From Clostridium sartagoforme AAU1 (GTDB lineage: Bacteria; Bacillota; Clostridia; Clostridiales; Clostridiaceae): a stretch of 64,000 nt of DNA. Each line of letters opens with the position of its first letter. Positions within the stretch are counted from its first letter, which is position 1. The stretch is from NCBI RefSeq assembly GCF_000401215.1, contig NZ_ASRV01000050.1:1-64000 (forward strand). Reading direction: 5' to 3'. Positions 48,952 through 60,042 of this stretch are shown one piece after another. The translations under genes and the position numbers were made by a program. The notes below the pieces were generated by a model, which saw only the letters and a list, made by a program, of their open reading frames with translations, was not told the DNA's origin and did no database searches.

Positions 48952-49599
48952 TTATTTTCCTCTTATTACTTCTATATTTTCTTTAAGTTTTCCATCTCCA
49001 AATACTGCTGAACCAGCAACTAAAACATTTGCTCCTGCATTAATTATATCTTTTGCATTTGTTTTATCTACTCCTCCATCTACTTCTATTAATAAGTTTT
49101 CATTTAACTTTGAGCTCATTTCTTTAACTTCTCTAATTTTATCTAAAGAATATGGTATAAACTTTTGTCCTCCAAAGCCTGGGTTAACTGACATTATTAA
49201 TACTAAATCTAATTTACTTATTATATCTTTCAAAACAAAGGTTGGAGTTCCTGGATTTAATGATATACCAGCTTTAATTCCCTTTGACTTTATATATTCT
49301 ATTGCTCTATCTATGTGTTTTTCCGCTTCATAATGTATTGTAATTATATCTGCTCCTGCATTTACGAAATCATCTATATACCTTGAAGGGTTTTCTATCA
49401 TTAAATGAACATCGAATATCTTAGTTGTTTTATTTCTTATTGATTTTATTACTGGTAATCCTATACTGATGTTAGGTACGAAATTTCCATCCATAACATC
49501 TATATGAATAAAATCTGCTCCTGCTTTATCTACGTTTATAATTTCCTCACCTAATTTTGAAAAGTCTGCTGATAATATTGATGGTGATATCTTTACCAT
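48952..49599 (-). CDS. rpe: Ribulose-phosphate 3-epimerase
   Basis: Rpe interconverts ribulose 5-phosphate and xylulose 5-phosphate. [52 protein letters not shown] and [11 protein letters not shown] are the TIM-barrel active-site segments. The 215-residue length is normal. Its start overlaps rsgA by seven bases. Confidence 0.98.
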   Translation of the reverse strand: MVKISPSILSADFSKLGEEIINVDKAGADFIHIDVMDGNFVPNISIGLPVIKSIRNKTTKIFDVHLMIENPSRYIDDFVNAGADIITIHYEAEKHIDRAIEYIKSKGIKAGISLNPGTPTFVLKDIISKLDLVLIMSVNPGFGGQKFIPYSLDKIREVKEMSSKLNENLLIEVDGGVDKTNAKDIINAGANVLVAGSAVFGDGKLKENIEVIRGK

Positions 49600-50462
49600 T
49601 TGTATTTTTCCCCCTCTAATAATTCTTCTAATATTCTTATATAAAAATTATATCTTATTTCATTGATTTTATTTTCTTGTAATGCCTTCTTTACTGAGCA
49701 TTCAGGTTCCTTATTGTGAAGACATCCTCTAAACTTACAATTATGATTATATTCCTCAAACTCAGGAAAGCAATATCTAAGTTCATCTTTATTCATAAAG
49801 CTAATATCTATATTGGAAAATCCCGGGCTATCAACTAAATAACCCCCTTCTATTTCTATAAGTTCACTGTGTCTTGTAGTATGTTTACCCCTACCTATTT
49901 TCTTTGATACAACTCCTGTTTCCATATGAGTTCTATTTATAAGAGTATTTATTAAAGTAGATTTTCCTGCACCTGATGGCCCACATAAAACAGTTTCATT
50001 ATTTTTTAACCTTTCCTTAAGAAGAGTAATCCCCTCCCCTTTTTTAGCATTTATGAATAATACATCATAACCAATATCATTAATCTTCTTTTTAATTTCT
50101 TCCTTTTCTTCTGTACTTGCTAAATCTACCTTGTTTAAGCATACTATTGCCTTTATATTATTATATTCGCATAGTATCAAAAATCTATTTAAAAGGTCAA
50201 AATTAATATCTGGATTTTTTACTGCAAATACTACAAAAGCTTGAGTAACATTTGCTACGGTAGGTCTTATTAATTCCGAGGATCTATCATATATATCTTC
50301 AATTACCCCTTTTCCATTAGAGATATTTATATCTACATTATCTCCAACCATAGGCTTCATATCCTTATGCCTAAACTTTCCTCTCGCTTTACATTCTATT
50401 ATATCATCTTTAGTTTTAACATAGTAAAACCCACCAATTCCTTTTATAATTTTTCCTTCCAT
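49593..50462 (-). CDS. rsgA: Ribosome small-subunit GTPase RsgA
   Basis: RsgA helps mature the 30S subunit. An OB-fold N-terminus precedes the permuted GTPase: G4 CLNKVDLA, G1 [18 protein letters not shown] (G3), and a zinc site near the end (C-x7-C-x5-H-x5-C in [16 protein letters not shown]). The 289-residue length is normal. GGAGGAAGT precedes the ATG. It lies after prkC with a terminator between. Confidence 0.97.
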   Translation of the reverse strand: MEGKIIKGIGGFYYVKTKDDIIECKARGKFRHKDMKPMVGDNVDINISNGKGVIEDIYDRSSELIRPTVANVTQAFVVFAVKNPDINFDLLNRFLILCEYNNIKAIVCLNKVDLASTEEKEEIKKKINDIGYDVLFINAKKGEGITLLKERLKNNETVLCGPSGAGKSTLINTLINRTHMETGVVSKKIGRGKHTTRHSELIEIEGGYLVDSPGFSNIDISFMNKDELRYCFPEFEEYNHNCKFRGCLHNKEPECSVKKALQENKINEIRYNFYIRILEELLEGEKYKW

Positions 50463-50543
50463 ACTTCCTCCAAAAAAATTTAATCTTTATATTTTATAAT
50501 AAACAGATTTCACCAAAAAATGCAAATAAATTTTATAAAAATA

Positions 50544-50570
50544 AAAATCAGCTTAAATGCTGATTTTATT
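50544..50570. terminator. Terminator after prkC (two-way)
   Basis: AAAATCAGC/GCTGATTTT (9 bp, loop of six) with T runs on both sides. It separates prkC from rsgA. Confidence 0.8.
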
Positions 50571-50593
50571 TTTATAACTAATTTCCATTATTA

Positions 50594-52528
50594 CTATTGT
50601 TGATTTTCAGTATTCTCTGGCTTTTCTGATTTTTTTGCTTTTATTTCTACTGTTTGACCTTCTTTTATTTCTTTAGTAAAGCTTTCAACTATATCTCCAC
50701 TACCAATTATCTTATAAGATATATTATTTCTAAGAAGTATTTTTATTGCATCATCTACCTTCATTCCTGCTTCAAGGCCTAATCCTGCAATATCTATAAT
50801 TTTTTCCTCAAACTTTCCTACTGTTAAAGTTATTGGGGTTCCTTCGGTTCGTTGAGAATCAGAATCAGATTGTTTTAATATTACACCATCTTGGCTTTTA
50901 TCATTGGTAATTTCATAATTAATAGTTACTACAAGCTTAAGCTTTTCTAGCGTCTCTTTTCCCTTAGCTTCCTTTTCTCCTACTACATTAGGTACATTAA
51001 CAAGTTTAACTTCTGGTCCTTTACTTATAATTATTTCTATTTCAGTTTTTTTACTAATTTTAGTACCAGCAGATGGGCTTTGTTTAATTAAATACCCATT
51101 TTCTACTTTATCACTATATTCTTCCTTAATAGTATAATTAGTAAATCCTTGAGTTTGTAATGTTTTCTCAATATTTGTTTTTTCATAATCTCTAAAATCA
51201 GGCATATCTACTTGTTCTTCTCCTGCTGAAACTACAACATTAATTATTGAATCTTTCTTTACCTTTGTTCCTGATTTAGGGTCTGTTTGTAATATAGTAT
51301 TTTCTGGTTTATCACTTTTTTCAGTGCTTTTAACTTTTATCTGTAATCCTAAAGCTTCAACTTCTGATTTAACTTCATTCACAGTTTTTCCAACTATATT
51401 AGGGACTTCAACTTCTTTATTACTATTTCCATTTGCTAGGAAGTATCCTATAGATCCTAAAATTAATACTAAAATTATTGCTCCGACTACAATTAAAGCC
51501 TTTTTAACACCATTTTTGTTTTTCTTTTTTTTCTTAACAGTTTCTTTATCGTCTTCGTCATATTCTTCATCATATTCTTCGTCTTCATCATCATAATAAT
51601 CATCTTCTAACTTAGAAATATGAGTTGTCTTTTGACTTTGACTATTAATCGGACTCATTATTATAGTATGATCACTATTATCTACAACTTGAGAGCCTAT
51701 TACTACATCAGGATTTTCTTGTATCTTTTGTAAGTCCTGAATTATTTCTTTAGCATTTTGATATCTCTTTATTGGTTCTTTTTCTATAGCTTTAAGTATT
51801 AACTTATTTAAACTATCCGGAATAGCAGAATTTATATTTTTAGGAGGAATAGGCTCTTCTTGCAAATGCTTTAATGCAACTGTAACTGGCGAATCACCTT
51901 CAAATGGTAATCTTCCTGTTACCATCTCATATAAAACTATTCCAAAAGAATATATATCTGATCTAAAATCAATATAAGTTCCTTTTGCTTGTTCTGGTGA
52001 AAGATAATGAGCTGATCCAATAATACTTGTAGTATTTGTTATTGTTTGTGAGTCTGTAGATTTTGCTATACCAAAATCAGTAACCTTAACTTCGCCAGAT
52101 TCAGTAACTAATATATTTTGTGGCTTTATATCTCTATGGATTATATTATTCTTATGTGCACAATCCAGAGCTTTAGCTATTTGAAGAGCTATTTTTATAG
52201 CTGTATTATAACTAAGCTTTCCACTATAATTAATTAACTCCTTCAAAGTTTTTCCGCTTATATATTCCATTACTATATAATCTATATCATCTTGAGTACC
52301 TACATCTAAAACATTAACTATATTAGTATCTGATAAATTTGCAATGGCAGTTGCTTCTCTTTTAAATTTTTGGGATATTTCCTTATTGTCTGCAAATTGC
52401 TTTTTTAATATTTTTACTGCTACAAATCTATTAAGCTTATTACATTTGGCTTTATAAACTTCAGACATTCCGCCTTCCCCTACTTTTTCAAGAAGTTCAT
52501 ATCTGCCACCTAGTATAATTCCATTCAT
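50594..52528 (-). CDS. prkC: PASTA-domain serine/threonine kinase PrkC
   Basis: PrkC senses peptidoglycan fragments and phosphorylates many proteins; in spores it triggers germination. The kinase domain (GEGGMSEVYKA, VAVKIL, HRDIKPQNIL, DFG, SPEQAKG) is followed by an acidic linker with a Lys block before the membrane span ALIVVGAIILVLILGSIGY. Outside lie three full PASTA repeats (starting VEVPNIVGKTVNE, VDMPDFRDYE, VNVPNVVGEKEA) and a shorter fourth. I place the start at 52528 with GAGGTG upstream. It follows prpC by two bases. About 644 residues. Confidence 0.97.
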   Translation of the reverse strand: MNGIILGGRYELLEKVGEGGMSEVYKAKCNKLNRFVAVKILKKQFADNKEISQKFKREATAIANLSDTNIVNVLDVGTQDDIDYIVMEYISGKTLKELINYSGKLSYNTAIKIALQIAKALDCAHKNNIIHRDIKPQNILVTESGEVKVTDFGIAKSTDSQTITNTTSIIGSAHYLSPEQAKGTYIDFRSDIYSFGIVLYEMVTGRLPFEGDSPVTVALKHLQEEPIPPKNINSAIPDSLNKLILKAIEKEPIKRYQNAKEIIQDLQKIQENPDVVIGSQVVDNSDHTIIMSPINSQSQKTTHISKLEDDYYDDEDEEYDEEYDEDDKETVKKKKKNKNGVKKALIVVGAIILVLILGSIGYFLANGNSNKEVEVPNIVGKTVNEVKSEVEALGLQIKVKSTEKSDKPENTILQTDPKSGTKVKKDSIINVVVSAGEEQVDMPDFRDYEKTNIEKTLQTQGFTNYTIKEEYSDKVENGYLIKQSPSAGTKISKKTEIEIIISKGPEVKLVNVPNVVGEKEAKGKETLEKLKLVVTINYEITNDKSQDGVILKQSDSDSQRTEGTPITLTVGKFEEKIIDIAGLGLEAGMKVDDAIKILLRNNISYKIIGSGDIVESFTKEIKEGQTVEIKAKKSEKPENTENQQ

Positions 52529-52529
52529 A

Positions 52530-53252
52530 TTACACCTCTCCTCCAAATAACATTACAGTTATATTGTCTCTTCCACCTTTAAATTTAGCTAGATTAACAA
52601 GTTCCTCACAAATATCCTGTAATTCTTTTTCTTCTAATTTAAATGATAAAATCTCTTCTAAGCCTATTTCATTTGTTAAACCATCACTACACATAAGGAA
52701 ATAATCAAATTTATTTTTTTCTATGCTAAATAGATCTATATTTACAACTTCTTCTGTTCCTATTGCTCTAGTTATAACATTTTTTTGAGGATGATTTATA
52801 GCTTGTTCCTTTGAGATGCTACCACAATCTAAAAGTTCTTGAACTAAAGAATGATCTTTTGTTATCTTGGTTATTTCCTTTGATTTTATTCCAAAGCAAG
52901 AACTATCACCAACATTTGCAACTTGAGTTATATTTTTAGTTATTAAACATGCAACTAAAGTTGTTCCCATTCCATTATAGGTTTCATTGCAGTGTGCTAA
53001 ATTATACACCTTTGAATTTGCATGTTGAATAGCTTTTTCTAATATATTTCTACTATTCTCATCTTTAAAATTATCTTTTATGTATTTTATTAATGACTTT
53101 GAGGCAGTTTTGCTTGCAACTTCACCAGCATTATGCCCTCCCATTCCATCTGCTACTACATAAATTTTAAATTCTTCATTTTCATAAAATTCTGCATAAT
53201 CTTCATTTAGGTTTCTTAAGTTACCCACGTCACTTTTTATACCAATCACCAA
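52530..53252 (-). CDS. prpC: PP2C-type phosphatase PrpC (Stp)
   Basis: PrpC reverses PrkC phosphorylation. The PPM motifs are NLRNLNEDY, VVADGMGGHNAGE (metal-binding Asp), NVGDSSCFGI, ITKDHSLVQEL, FLMCSDGLTNEI and GGRDNITVMLF. 240 residues. The start may be TTG at 53252 or GTG at 53249 after GGGAGTGGG. It lies two bases before prkC, the universal prpC-prkC pair. Confidence 0.97.
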   Translation of the reverse strand: MVIGIKSDVGNLRNLNEDYAEFYENEEFKIYVVADGMGGHNAGEVASKTASKSLIKYIKDNFKDENSRNILEKAIQHANSKVYNLAHCNETYNGMGTTLVACLITKNITQVANVGDSSCFGIKSKEITKITKDHSLVQELLDCGSISKEQAINHPQKNVITRAIGTEEVVNIDLFSIEKNKFDYFLMCSDGLTNEIGLEEILSFKLEEKELQDICEELVNLAKFKGGRDNITVMLFGGEV

Positions 53253-53264
53253 TACCCACTCCCT

Positions 53265-54295
53265 CTAAATTTGAGACTTTAAGAAATTTCTCCTTAATTG
53301 ACCGCAAGCAGCATTTATATCATTACCCATTTCTCTTCTTACTGTAACTTCAATTCCACTTTCTGATAATACTTTTTCAAAATCTTCTATAATTTTTTTG
53401 AAGGCCTTTTCAAAGTATTTTCTTTTATTTCATTGACAGGTATAAGATTAACATGACATTGTCTTCCCCTTAACAATTTTGAAAGAGATTTCGCATCTTC
53501 TTTACCATCATTTATACCTGATACTAATGAATATTCAAAGGTTATTCTTCTGCCCGTTTTATTAAAGTAATAATCACAAGCTTCTAATATTTCCTTTATT
53601 GAATATTTATTAGCAATTGGCATTATTTCTCTTCTTTTTTCATCACTAAATGCATGTAATGATATAGCTAGTGTTATAGCATATCCTTTATCTGCCAGTT
53701 CATAAATTTTAGGTACTAACCCACAAGTAGACAGAGTTATGTGTCTTTGACCTATATTTAATCCATAATCAGAATTTACTAAATCTAAAAATTTAGTAAC
53801 ATTTTCATAATTATCTAAAGGCTCTCCACTTCCCATTAATACTATATTAGAAATTCTTTCACCTAATACCTTTTGAGCTAATATAACTTCTGATAATATT
53901 TCCCCAGCCGTTAAGTTTCTAACTCTTCCTTCTAAAGTTGACGCACAGAATTTACATCCCATTCTACATCCAATTTGAGTAGAAATACATATTGAATTAC
54001 CATGCTTATATTTCATTATTACACTTTCGATGATGTTTCCATCATCGAAAGCTAATAATAATTTTTGAGTACCATCTAAAGTTGATTCATATTTCTCTAC
54101 TACTTCTGGAATTCCTATATAAAAATTTTTACTAAGTTTATCAATTAAACTTTTAGGTAAATTCTTCATTTCTTCAAAATTCCAAGTATATTTATATATC
54201 CACGAAAAAATTTGTTTTGCCCTAAAGGCACTTTCTTCATTTTCCTTCATCCATAAGGAAACTTCTTCTAAACTGTAATCTAAAATGTTTTTCAT
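53265..54295 (-). pseudogene. rlmN: rlmN (rRNA/tRNA methyltransferase), frameshifted near the end
   Basis: RlmN is a radical SAM enzyme that methylates A2503 of 23S rRNA and A37 of tRNAs. Frame one codes 302 residues with the [10 protein letters not shown] iron-sulfur motif and [10 protein letters not shown]. It then stops early after RPSKK. Eight rather than seven A residues at 53393-53399 would continue into the normal C-terminus ([20 protein letters not shown] and on to [11 protein letters not shown]), stop at 53265. It has the conserved CGQ cysteine and a total of ~343 residues. A homopolymer sequencing error is the simplest explanation. It lies between rsmB and prpC as usual. Confidence 0.9.
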
Positions 54296-54302
54296 ATTTC
54301 AC

Positions 54303-55622
54303 CTATTTTATTTTCTTTATTTTTCCCATAAAGAAACCATCCATAGAATCATTTGGCAATATAGTTAAGCTTCCATCTGCATTGTATATAAAGTTACTAT
54401 TATTTCCTATATATACTTTTTCTACAGCTGCATCTTTATGCTTTGATAAGAACCATTGTAAATTTTCTTCATTTTCTTCTTTATTTAATGTACATGTAGA
54501 ATATACAAGTGTTCCACCAGGTTTTAAATATTGCCATGCATTTTCCATTATTTCTCTTTGTATTGGAACTAAATCTTTTAATTGTTGTCTTGTTTTATTC
54601 CATTTTATTTCTGGTTTCTTTCTTATTATACCAAGTCCTGAACAAGGTACATCTATTAATACTTTATCTCCATAGCTTATATAATCACTATTTAGCTTAG
54701 TTGCATCCATAGCCTTACACACTATATTATTTAGTCCTAATCTCTTTGCATTTTCTTCTATAAGAGAAAGTTTATTTTCATGTAAATCAAAAGCTAAAAC
54801 TTCACCAGTATTGCCTAATAATTCAGCAATATGTGTTGTTTTGCCACCTGGCGCAGCACAAAGATCTAAAACTTTATCTCCTTTTTTTAAATCTAATAAA
54901 GGTGCTACAAGCATTGCACTTTCATCTTGAACTGTAATAAGTCCTTCTTTAAAAAGTGCATTATCTTCAATTCCTTTTCCACCCTTTATTGCTATTCCTT
55001 CTGGGCAAGCATATCCTTCCTCAATATTATATCCAATCTCTTCTAATTTTTCATAAACTTCATCATATTCTGCCTTAAATTCATTCACTCTAACAGTAAC
55101 TTTTGGCGTCTCATTTAAGCCTGACATTAATTTCATAGTCTTTTCTTCACCATATTGCTTTATAAAAAGCCTTATCATCCAAGGTTGAAAAGAAAACTTA
55201 TAAGCAAGTTCATCTATTCTGTTTCCTGGAACAACAATTTCTTTTTCATCTTTTATATAGTTTCTTAAAATTCCATTTACAAGTTTAGATGCTTCTAAAG
55301 AAACTTCTTTTGCTTCTTCAACAGCTTCATTACATGCTGCATATTCAGGTATTTTATCTAAAAAATACATTTGATAAATAGCTACTCTTAATATATTTAA
55401 TACGGTTGTATCAATTAAATTAATATCTTTAACAAAATTTCCTATTAACACATCTAAAGTTCTTTTTCTTCTTAAAGTTCCATAAACAATTTCTGTTATA
55501 AGTCCTTTATCTTTATCTTCTATATCTCTTGTATTGAGTTCATTTGAAAGAACTAGGTTTGAATACGCTCCTTCTTCTAAAACTCTCTGTACTATTTGTC
55601 TTGCAAGTTTTCTACTGTTCAT
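54303..55622 (-). CDS. rsmB: 16S rRNA (cytosine-967-C5)-methyltransferase RsmB
   Basis: RsmB methylates C967. An N-terminal NusB-like helical domain (KLARQIVQRVLEEGAYSN) precedes the methyltransferase: VLDLCAAPGGKTTHIAEL, AFDLHENKL, IDVPCSGLGIIRKKPE (catalytic PC) and VYSTCTLNKEENE (second catalytic Cys). 439 residues is normal. GAGGTAGAAGG precedes the ATG. It lies between the YugP-like gene and rlmN. Confidence 0.97.
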   Translation of the reverse strand: MNSRKLARQIVQRVLEEGAYSNLVLSNELNTRDIEDKDKGLITEIVYGTLRRKRTLDVLIGNFVKDINLIDTTVLNILRVAIYQMYFLDKIPEYAACNEAVEEAKEVSLEASKLVNGILRNYIKDEKEIVVPGNRIDELAYKFSFQPWMIRLFIKQYGEEKTMKLMSGLNETPKVTVRVNEFKAEYDEVYEKLEEIGYNIEEGYACPEGIAIKGGKGIEDNALFKEGLITVQDESAMLVAPLLDLKKGDKVLDLCAAPGGKTTHIAELLGNTGEVLAFDLHENKLSLIEENAKRLGLNNIVCKAMDATKLNSDYISYGDKVLIDVPCSGLGIIRKKPEIKWNKTRQQLKDLVPIQREIMENAWQYLKPGGTLVYSTCTLNKEENEENLQWFLSKHKDAAVEKVYIGNNSNFIYNADGSLTILPNDSMDGFFMGKIKKIK

Positions 55623-55633
55623 CCTTCTACCTC

Positions 55634-56332
55634 TTAATTATCATTATATCTATTATTTATAGCTATTAATCTTATTAGTTGAGAAATAGCCATAAGAGTT
55701 GCTGCTACATATGTCATTGCAGCTGCATCTAAAACCTTTTGCGCTCCTTTTAATTCCTCTCCATATAAGAAAGTTCTTGTTTTTAATATATTTAATGCTC
55801 TTGTCGAAGCATTAAATTCTACTGGAAGAGTTATAATTTGATAAATTACAGCTCCACTAAAAAATATTATACCTATCTTTGCAAATAATGGATTTCCTAA
55901 AAATATACCTATCATAAATAAATATATTGATATTGAGCTCCCTATATTAACAACTGGAGCTATTTTCGTCCTTAAAGCTAAAGGAGCATAATGAGTTTGA
56001 TGTTGAATTGCATGCCCACATTCATGAGCTGCTATTCCAGCAGCTGCTACAGTTGCACTATCATATACTTCCGGTGAAAGCCTTATTACTCTTAATGAAG
56101 GATCATAATGATCACCAAGGTGCTTACTATATCTTTCAACTTTTACATCAAAAAGTCCTGCACCATCTAATATATTTCTTGCAACCTCACTACCAGTAAC
56201 ACCACTTAAAGTTCTAACAGTTTTATATTTTTTATATGCACTGTCTATTTTAAATTGTGCCCAAAAAGCTATTATCATAGCTGGTATCAAAATTAAATAA
56301 GTTGAGTCAAATAAAAATCCTGGATAAAACAT
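55634..56332 (-). CDS. YugP-like zinc-dependent membrane peptidase
   Basis: The 232-residue protein has a hydrophobic N-terminus (YLILIPAMIIAFWAQ) and the zinc motif AAHECGHAIQHQ (HExxH). Two further membrane segments follow (SSISIYLFMIGIFLGN, IGIIFFSGAVIYQIITL). This is the neutral zinc peptidase group YugP/DUF2268-like, common next to fmt and rsmB in Clostridia. AAGGAGAG precedes the ATG. Substrate unknown. Confidence 0.9.
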   Translation of the reverse strand: MFYPGFLFDSTYLILIPAMIIAFWAQFKIDSAYKKYKTVRTLSGVTGSEVARNILDGAGLFDVKVERYSKHLGDHYDPSLRVIRLSPEVYDSATVAAAGIAAHECGHAIQHQTHYAPLALRTKIAPVVNIGSSISIYLFMIGIFLGNPLFAKIGIIFFSGAVIYQIITLPVEFNASTRALNILKTRTFLYGEELKGAQKVLDAAAMTYVAATLMAISQLIRLIAINNRYNDN

Positions 56333-56378
56333 AAATTTCTCTCCTTTATATATAGATTTATATTATTTATGGTAAAAT

Positions 56379-57305
56379 CTAAATAAGTTTTTTATTTATT
56401 TCTAGTCCATTACCATTTGTATATTGTTCTATAGTTAAAGGCTTTCCATTTGGAAATTGAATTTTCTTAATTAACAATACCCCTAAATTTGTTGAAACTT
56501 TCATTCCTTCCTTAGATACATTTATTATAGTTCCTGGCTCTTTATTACTACTTTCTACTAAAACTTCACTTTCATATATCTTCATTGATTTATCATCATA
56601 AGTAGTATGTGCAATTGGCCATGGATTAAGTCCTCTAATTAAGTTATGAATGTTTTTAGCAGAATTATTCCAATCTATCCTCCCCAAATCTTTATTTAGC
56701 ATCTTTGCATAAAAGGTTTCCTCACACTGTTTTTCTGGAATTATGGTTCCTTTTGATAAACCATCTATAGTATTTAACAAAAGGTCTGCTCCTCTATACA
56801 TTAATAAATCATGCAATTCTCCAGCTGTCATATTATCAGTTATCTCAATCTCATCTTTAAGAAGCATATCTCCTGTATCAAGTCCTACATCCATTAACAT
56901 TGTTGTATTTCCTGATTTTTTTTCACCATTTATTATAGCCCAATTTAATGGGGCTGCTCCTCTATACATAGGTAATAAAGAAGCGTGTAAATTTATACAA
57001 CCATACTTTGGAATATCTAAAACTTCTTTTGTCAATATTTGCCCAAAAGCTACAACTATTATAAAATCTGGTTTTAAATTTTTTAGATACTCTAAAGCTT
57101 CTTTATCAGCTTTTAGTTTAGTAGGTTGAAAAACTTTAATATTATTTTCTAATGCAACTTCCTTAACTGGTGAATATGATATTTTTTTACCTCTACCTTT
57201 TGGTTTATCAGGTTGAGTAAATACACTTTCAACTCCATAAACATCAATTATTTTTTTTAATGAAGGTACTGCAAAGTCTGGGGTTCCCATAAATACTATC
57301 TTCAT
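56379..57305 (-). CDS. fmt: Methionyl-tRNA formyltransferase
   Basis: Fmt formylates initiator methionyl-tRNA. [47 protein letters not shown] (the SLLP active-site loop with His/Asn) and [11 protein letters not shown] are typical; 308 residues is normal. It lies 16 bases after def. Confidence 0.98.
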   Translation of the reverse strand: MKIVFMGTPDFAVPSLKKIIDVYGVESVFTQPDKPKGRGKKISYSPVKEVALENNIKVFQPTKLKADKEALEYLKNLKPDFIIVVAFGQILTKEVLDIPKYGCINLHASLLPMYRGAAPLNWAIINGEKKSGNTTMLMDVGLDTGDMLLKDEIEITDNMTAGELHDLLMYRGADLLLNTIDGLSKGTIIPEKQCEETFYAKMLNKDLGRIDWNNSAKNIHNLIRGLNPWPIAHTTYDDKSMKIYESEVLVESSNKEPGTIINVSKEGMKVSTNLGVLLIKKIQFPNGKPLTIEQYTNGNGLEINKKLI

Positions 57306-57320
57306 GCTAATCCTCCTTAG

Positions 57321-57764
57321 TTATTTTAAATAATCTATAAATAAAGTACCGTTTAGATGATCATTCTCGTGAAGTATAGCTCTTGCTAAAAGCTCTGTTG
57401 CTTCTAAGATGAACTCTTCTCCTTTTTCGTTTAGTGCTTTTACTTTTACATAGTTAGGTCTCTCAACATCTGCAGCTTCTCCAGGCACACTTAAACATCC
57501 TTCTTCACCAATTTGAGTCCCCGAAACCTCTAATATTTCTGGATTTATAAATACTCTTAATCCATAATCATCATAAACATCTATAACAAATATTCTTTGA
57601 AGTATACCAACTTGAGGTGCTGCCAGCCCAACTCCATCAGCTTCATACATAGTATCTGCCATATCTTCAATTAATTTTATTGTTCTAGGTGTTATTTTAG
57701 TAACAGCCTTACATTTCTTTCTTAATGCTTCATCTCCATTTTGTCTTATATTTCTAATCGCCAT
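57321..57764 (-). CDS. def: Peptide deformylase
   Basis: Def removes the formyl group from nascent proteins. The three motifs are [19 protein letters not shown] and [11 protein letters not shown]. The last has HENDH where the usual form is HExxH (H-E-x-D-H), consistent with class I enzymes. 147 residues. AGGAGGT precedes the ATG. priA lies 12 bases upstream. Confidence 0.98.
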   Translation of the reverse strand: MAIRNIRQNGDEALRKKCKAVTKITPRTIKLIEDMADTMYEADGVGLAAPQVGILQRIFVIDVYDDYGLRVFINPEILEVSGTQIGEEGCLSVPGEAADVERPNYVKVKALNEKGEEFILEATELLARAILHENDHLNGTLFIDYLK

Positions 57765-57775
57765 TTTTCTACCTC

Positions 57776-59980
57776 CTAAGTCAAATTATTTGGATTAATA
57801 TCAATAGTTGCTTTTACTTCATTATATACATTCTTATTTAATTGATAAAGTTTATCTTTAATTTTTTTACAAAAATCTAAAGATAATTCACCTTTAAACA
57901 AAATTTGCCATCTATAATTATCTTTAATCTTAGAAATGATACACGAAACTGGTCCTAACATTTCTACATTATTATATTCATCCTTTATTTTTTCAAAATT
58001 ATCTTTTAATAACGCCATAAAATCCATTAATATTTTTTCATTTTTAGAAGAAGCATTTATTAATAGTATTTTACCAAAAGGAGGATAATACATCAAACCT
58101 CTTGCTGTAAATTCTTCATTATAAAATCCTTCATAATTATAACTTTTAGCATAATTTAAACTATAATGATCTGGATTATATGTTTGAACAATAACTTTCC
58201 CCTCTTTAGCTCCTCTCCCTGCTCTTCCTGCAACCTGTGTAACTATTTGAAATGTTCTCTCAGCAGATCTATAATCTGGTATGTTTATAGACATATCTGC
58301 AGCTAATATTCCAACTAATGTTACATTTTCAAAATCTAATCCTTTCGATATCATTTGGGTTCCTATAAGGATATCTCCCTTTCTATTTTTAAATAAATTA
58401 TATATATCCTCATGGGCATTTTTACTTCTTGTAGTATCTACATCCATCCTTAGAACTCTAGCATCTTTAAAGTATTTTTTTACTTCTTCTTCAACACGTT
58501 CTGTTCCAGCTCCAAAATGCTTAACATATTTACTTTTACATTTTGGACAGATTTTTTGTTGCCTTTCAGTATACCCACAATAATGGCATATAAGATATCC
58601 ATTTTTATGGTACGTCATTGATATGTCACATTTGTGACATTTAAATACATACCCGCAACTTCTACAGGATACAAAAGTAGAAAAGCCTCTTCTATTCAAG
58701 AATAAAATTATTTGCTCTTTTCTGTATAAAGCTTCCTTAATTTCTGTAAAAAGCTTTCTGCTAAACATGGATATGTTTCCACTATTCAATTCTTCTCTCA
58801 TATCTACTATATCCATTATAGGCATAGGTTTATTATCTACCCTATTATTAAGTTCTAATAATTCTATTTCACCTGTAATAGCTCTATAATAAGTTTCTAT
58901 AGATGGTGTTGCTGAACCTAATATAACTTTACAGTCTTTAACTTCACTTAAAAATTCTGCTATTTCTCTTGTTACATATCTAGGATTTTGTTCTGATTTA
59001 TAAGTATTTTCATGTTCCTCATCTATTATTATTACACCTAGATTGGAAACTGGTAAAAATAATGCACTTCTCGCACCAATTATAACCTTCGCTTTACATT
59101 CTTTAACTCTATACCATTCATCATATCGCTCTCCATCTGATAGCTTACTATGAAATACTGCAACTTCTCTTCCAAATCTTCCTTTAAATCTTTCTATCAT
59201 TTGTGGAGTTAGAGATATTTCTGGTACTAAAATTATTGCAGATTTTTCTTTTGAAATAGCTTCACTTACAAGCTTCATATAAATTTCTGTCTTTCCAGAA
59301 CCAGTTACTCCCTTTAGTAAGAATATTTTTTTATTAGAATCTTTTATTTGGTTTAAAACCTTAATTTGATCTTCTGTAAGTTTTCTTTCACTGTATTCGA
59401 TATATTTTTTATTATTATATCTATATACTATTTCTTCTTCTATTTTTAAATATCCATCACTTACTAATTTATTAATTTTATATAATGAGAATTTATATAA
59501 ATTCACAAGTTCACTTTTATTAAATTTTCCATTGTTATCTTTTATAAAGCTTATTATATCTTTATATTTATTTAAAGTATTACTATCCAAAGAATTATCT
59601 CCAATGGCTACTACCATTTTATACTTATTCTTAGTTCCCTTTAATATTCCTTGTGGAATAAGAAGCTTTATAGCATCTATATACTTACATAAATAACTTT
59701 CCCTTATAAAATAAATAAGCTTTAAATCATTTTCACTTAAAAGTGATTCTATTGCCCCTATGGATTTTATTTTTTTTATTCTAATGCCCTTTATTTCTTC
59801 TTCTTTTATAGATAATATAAATCCATCTACAAGAGAATTTTTAACTCCAAAAGGTACTTTTACCCATTGTCCTATCTTTATTTCATGTTTAAGTTCTTCT
59901 GGTATTTCATAAGTAAAGGGTTTATCTATATCTAAAGCATCACTATTTATAATGATTTCTGCATATTTTTTCAAATTCAT
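57776..59980 (-). CDS. priA: Primosomal helicase PriA
   Basis: PriA restarts stalled replication forks. Motif [23 protein letters not shown] (DEEH), [10 protein letters not shown], the zinc cysteines in [18 protein letters not shown] and [17 protein letters not shown], and QVAGRAGRG are all present; ~734 residues is normal. I chose ATG at 59980; the frame also allows GTG at 59983 inside the AAAAGGG ribosome site. It lies between coaBC (terminator between) and def. Confidence 0.97.
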   Translation of the reverse strand: MNLKKYAEIIINSDALDIDKPFTYEIPEELKHEIKIGQWVKVPFGVKNSLVDGFILSIKEEEIKGIRIKKIKSIGAIESLLSENDLKLIYFIRESYLCKYIDAIKLLIPQGILKGTKNKYKMVVAIGDNSLDSNTLNKYKDIISFIKDNNGKFNKSELVNLYKFSLYKINKLVSDGYLKIEEEIVYRYNNKKYIEYSERKLTEDQIKVLNQIKDSNKKIFLLKGVTGSGKTEIYMKLVSEAISKEKSAIILVPEISLTPQMIERFKGRFGREVAVFHSKLSDGERYDEWYRVKECKAKVIIGARSALFLPVSNLGVIIIDEEHENTYKSEQNPRYVTREIAEFLSEVKDCKVILGSATPSIETYYRAITGEIELLELNNRVDNKPMPIMDIVDMREELNSGNISMFSRKLFTEIKEALYRKEQIILFLNRRGFSTFVSCRSCGYVFKCHKCDISMTYHKNGYLICHYCGYTERQQKICPKCKSKYVKHFGAGTERVEEEVKKYFKDARVLRMDVDTTRSKNAHEDIYNLFKNRKGDILIGTQMISKGLDFENVTLVGILAADMSINIPDYRSAERTFQIVTQVAGRAGRGAKEGKVIVQTYNPDHYSLNYAKSYNYEGFYNEEFTARGLMYYPPFGKILLINASSKNEKILMDFMALLKDNFEKIKDEYNNVEMLGPVSCIISKIKDNYRWQILFKGELSLDFCKKIKDKLYQLNKNVYNEVKATIDINPNNLT

Positions 59981-60016
59981 CACCCTTTTATTAGGTTATA
60001 TTAACTCTATAAATAG

Positions 60017-60042
60017 AAGAAAGCGCCCTTTAGCGCTTTCTT
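60017..60042 (-). terminator. Terminator after coaBC
   Basis: AAGAAAGCGC/GCGCTTTCTT (10 bp, loop of six) overlaps the coaBC stop; TCTATTTATAG follows on the minus strand, so the T tract is weak. Confidence 0.65.

Noticed and set aside
51324-51596. Plus-strand Ser-rich 90-codon frame opposite prkC
   Set aside because: The Ser-rich tail is the complement of the acidic linker codons of PrkC; no start signals.
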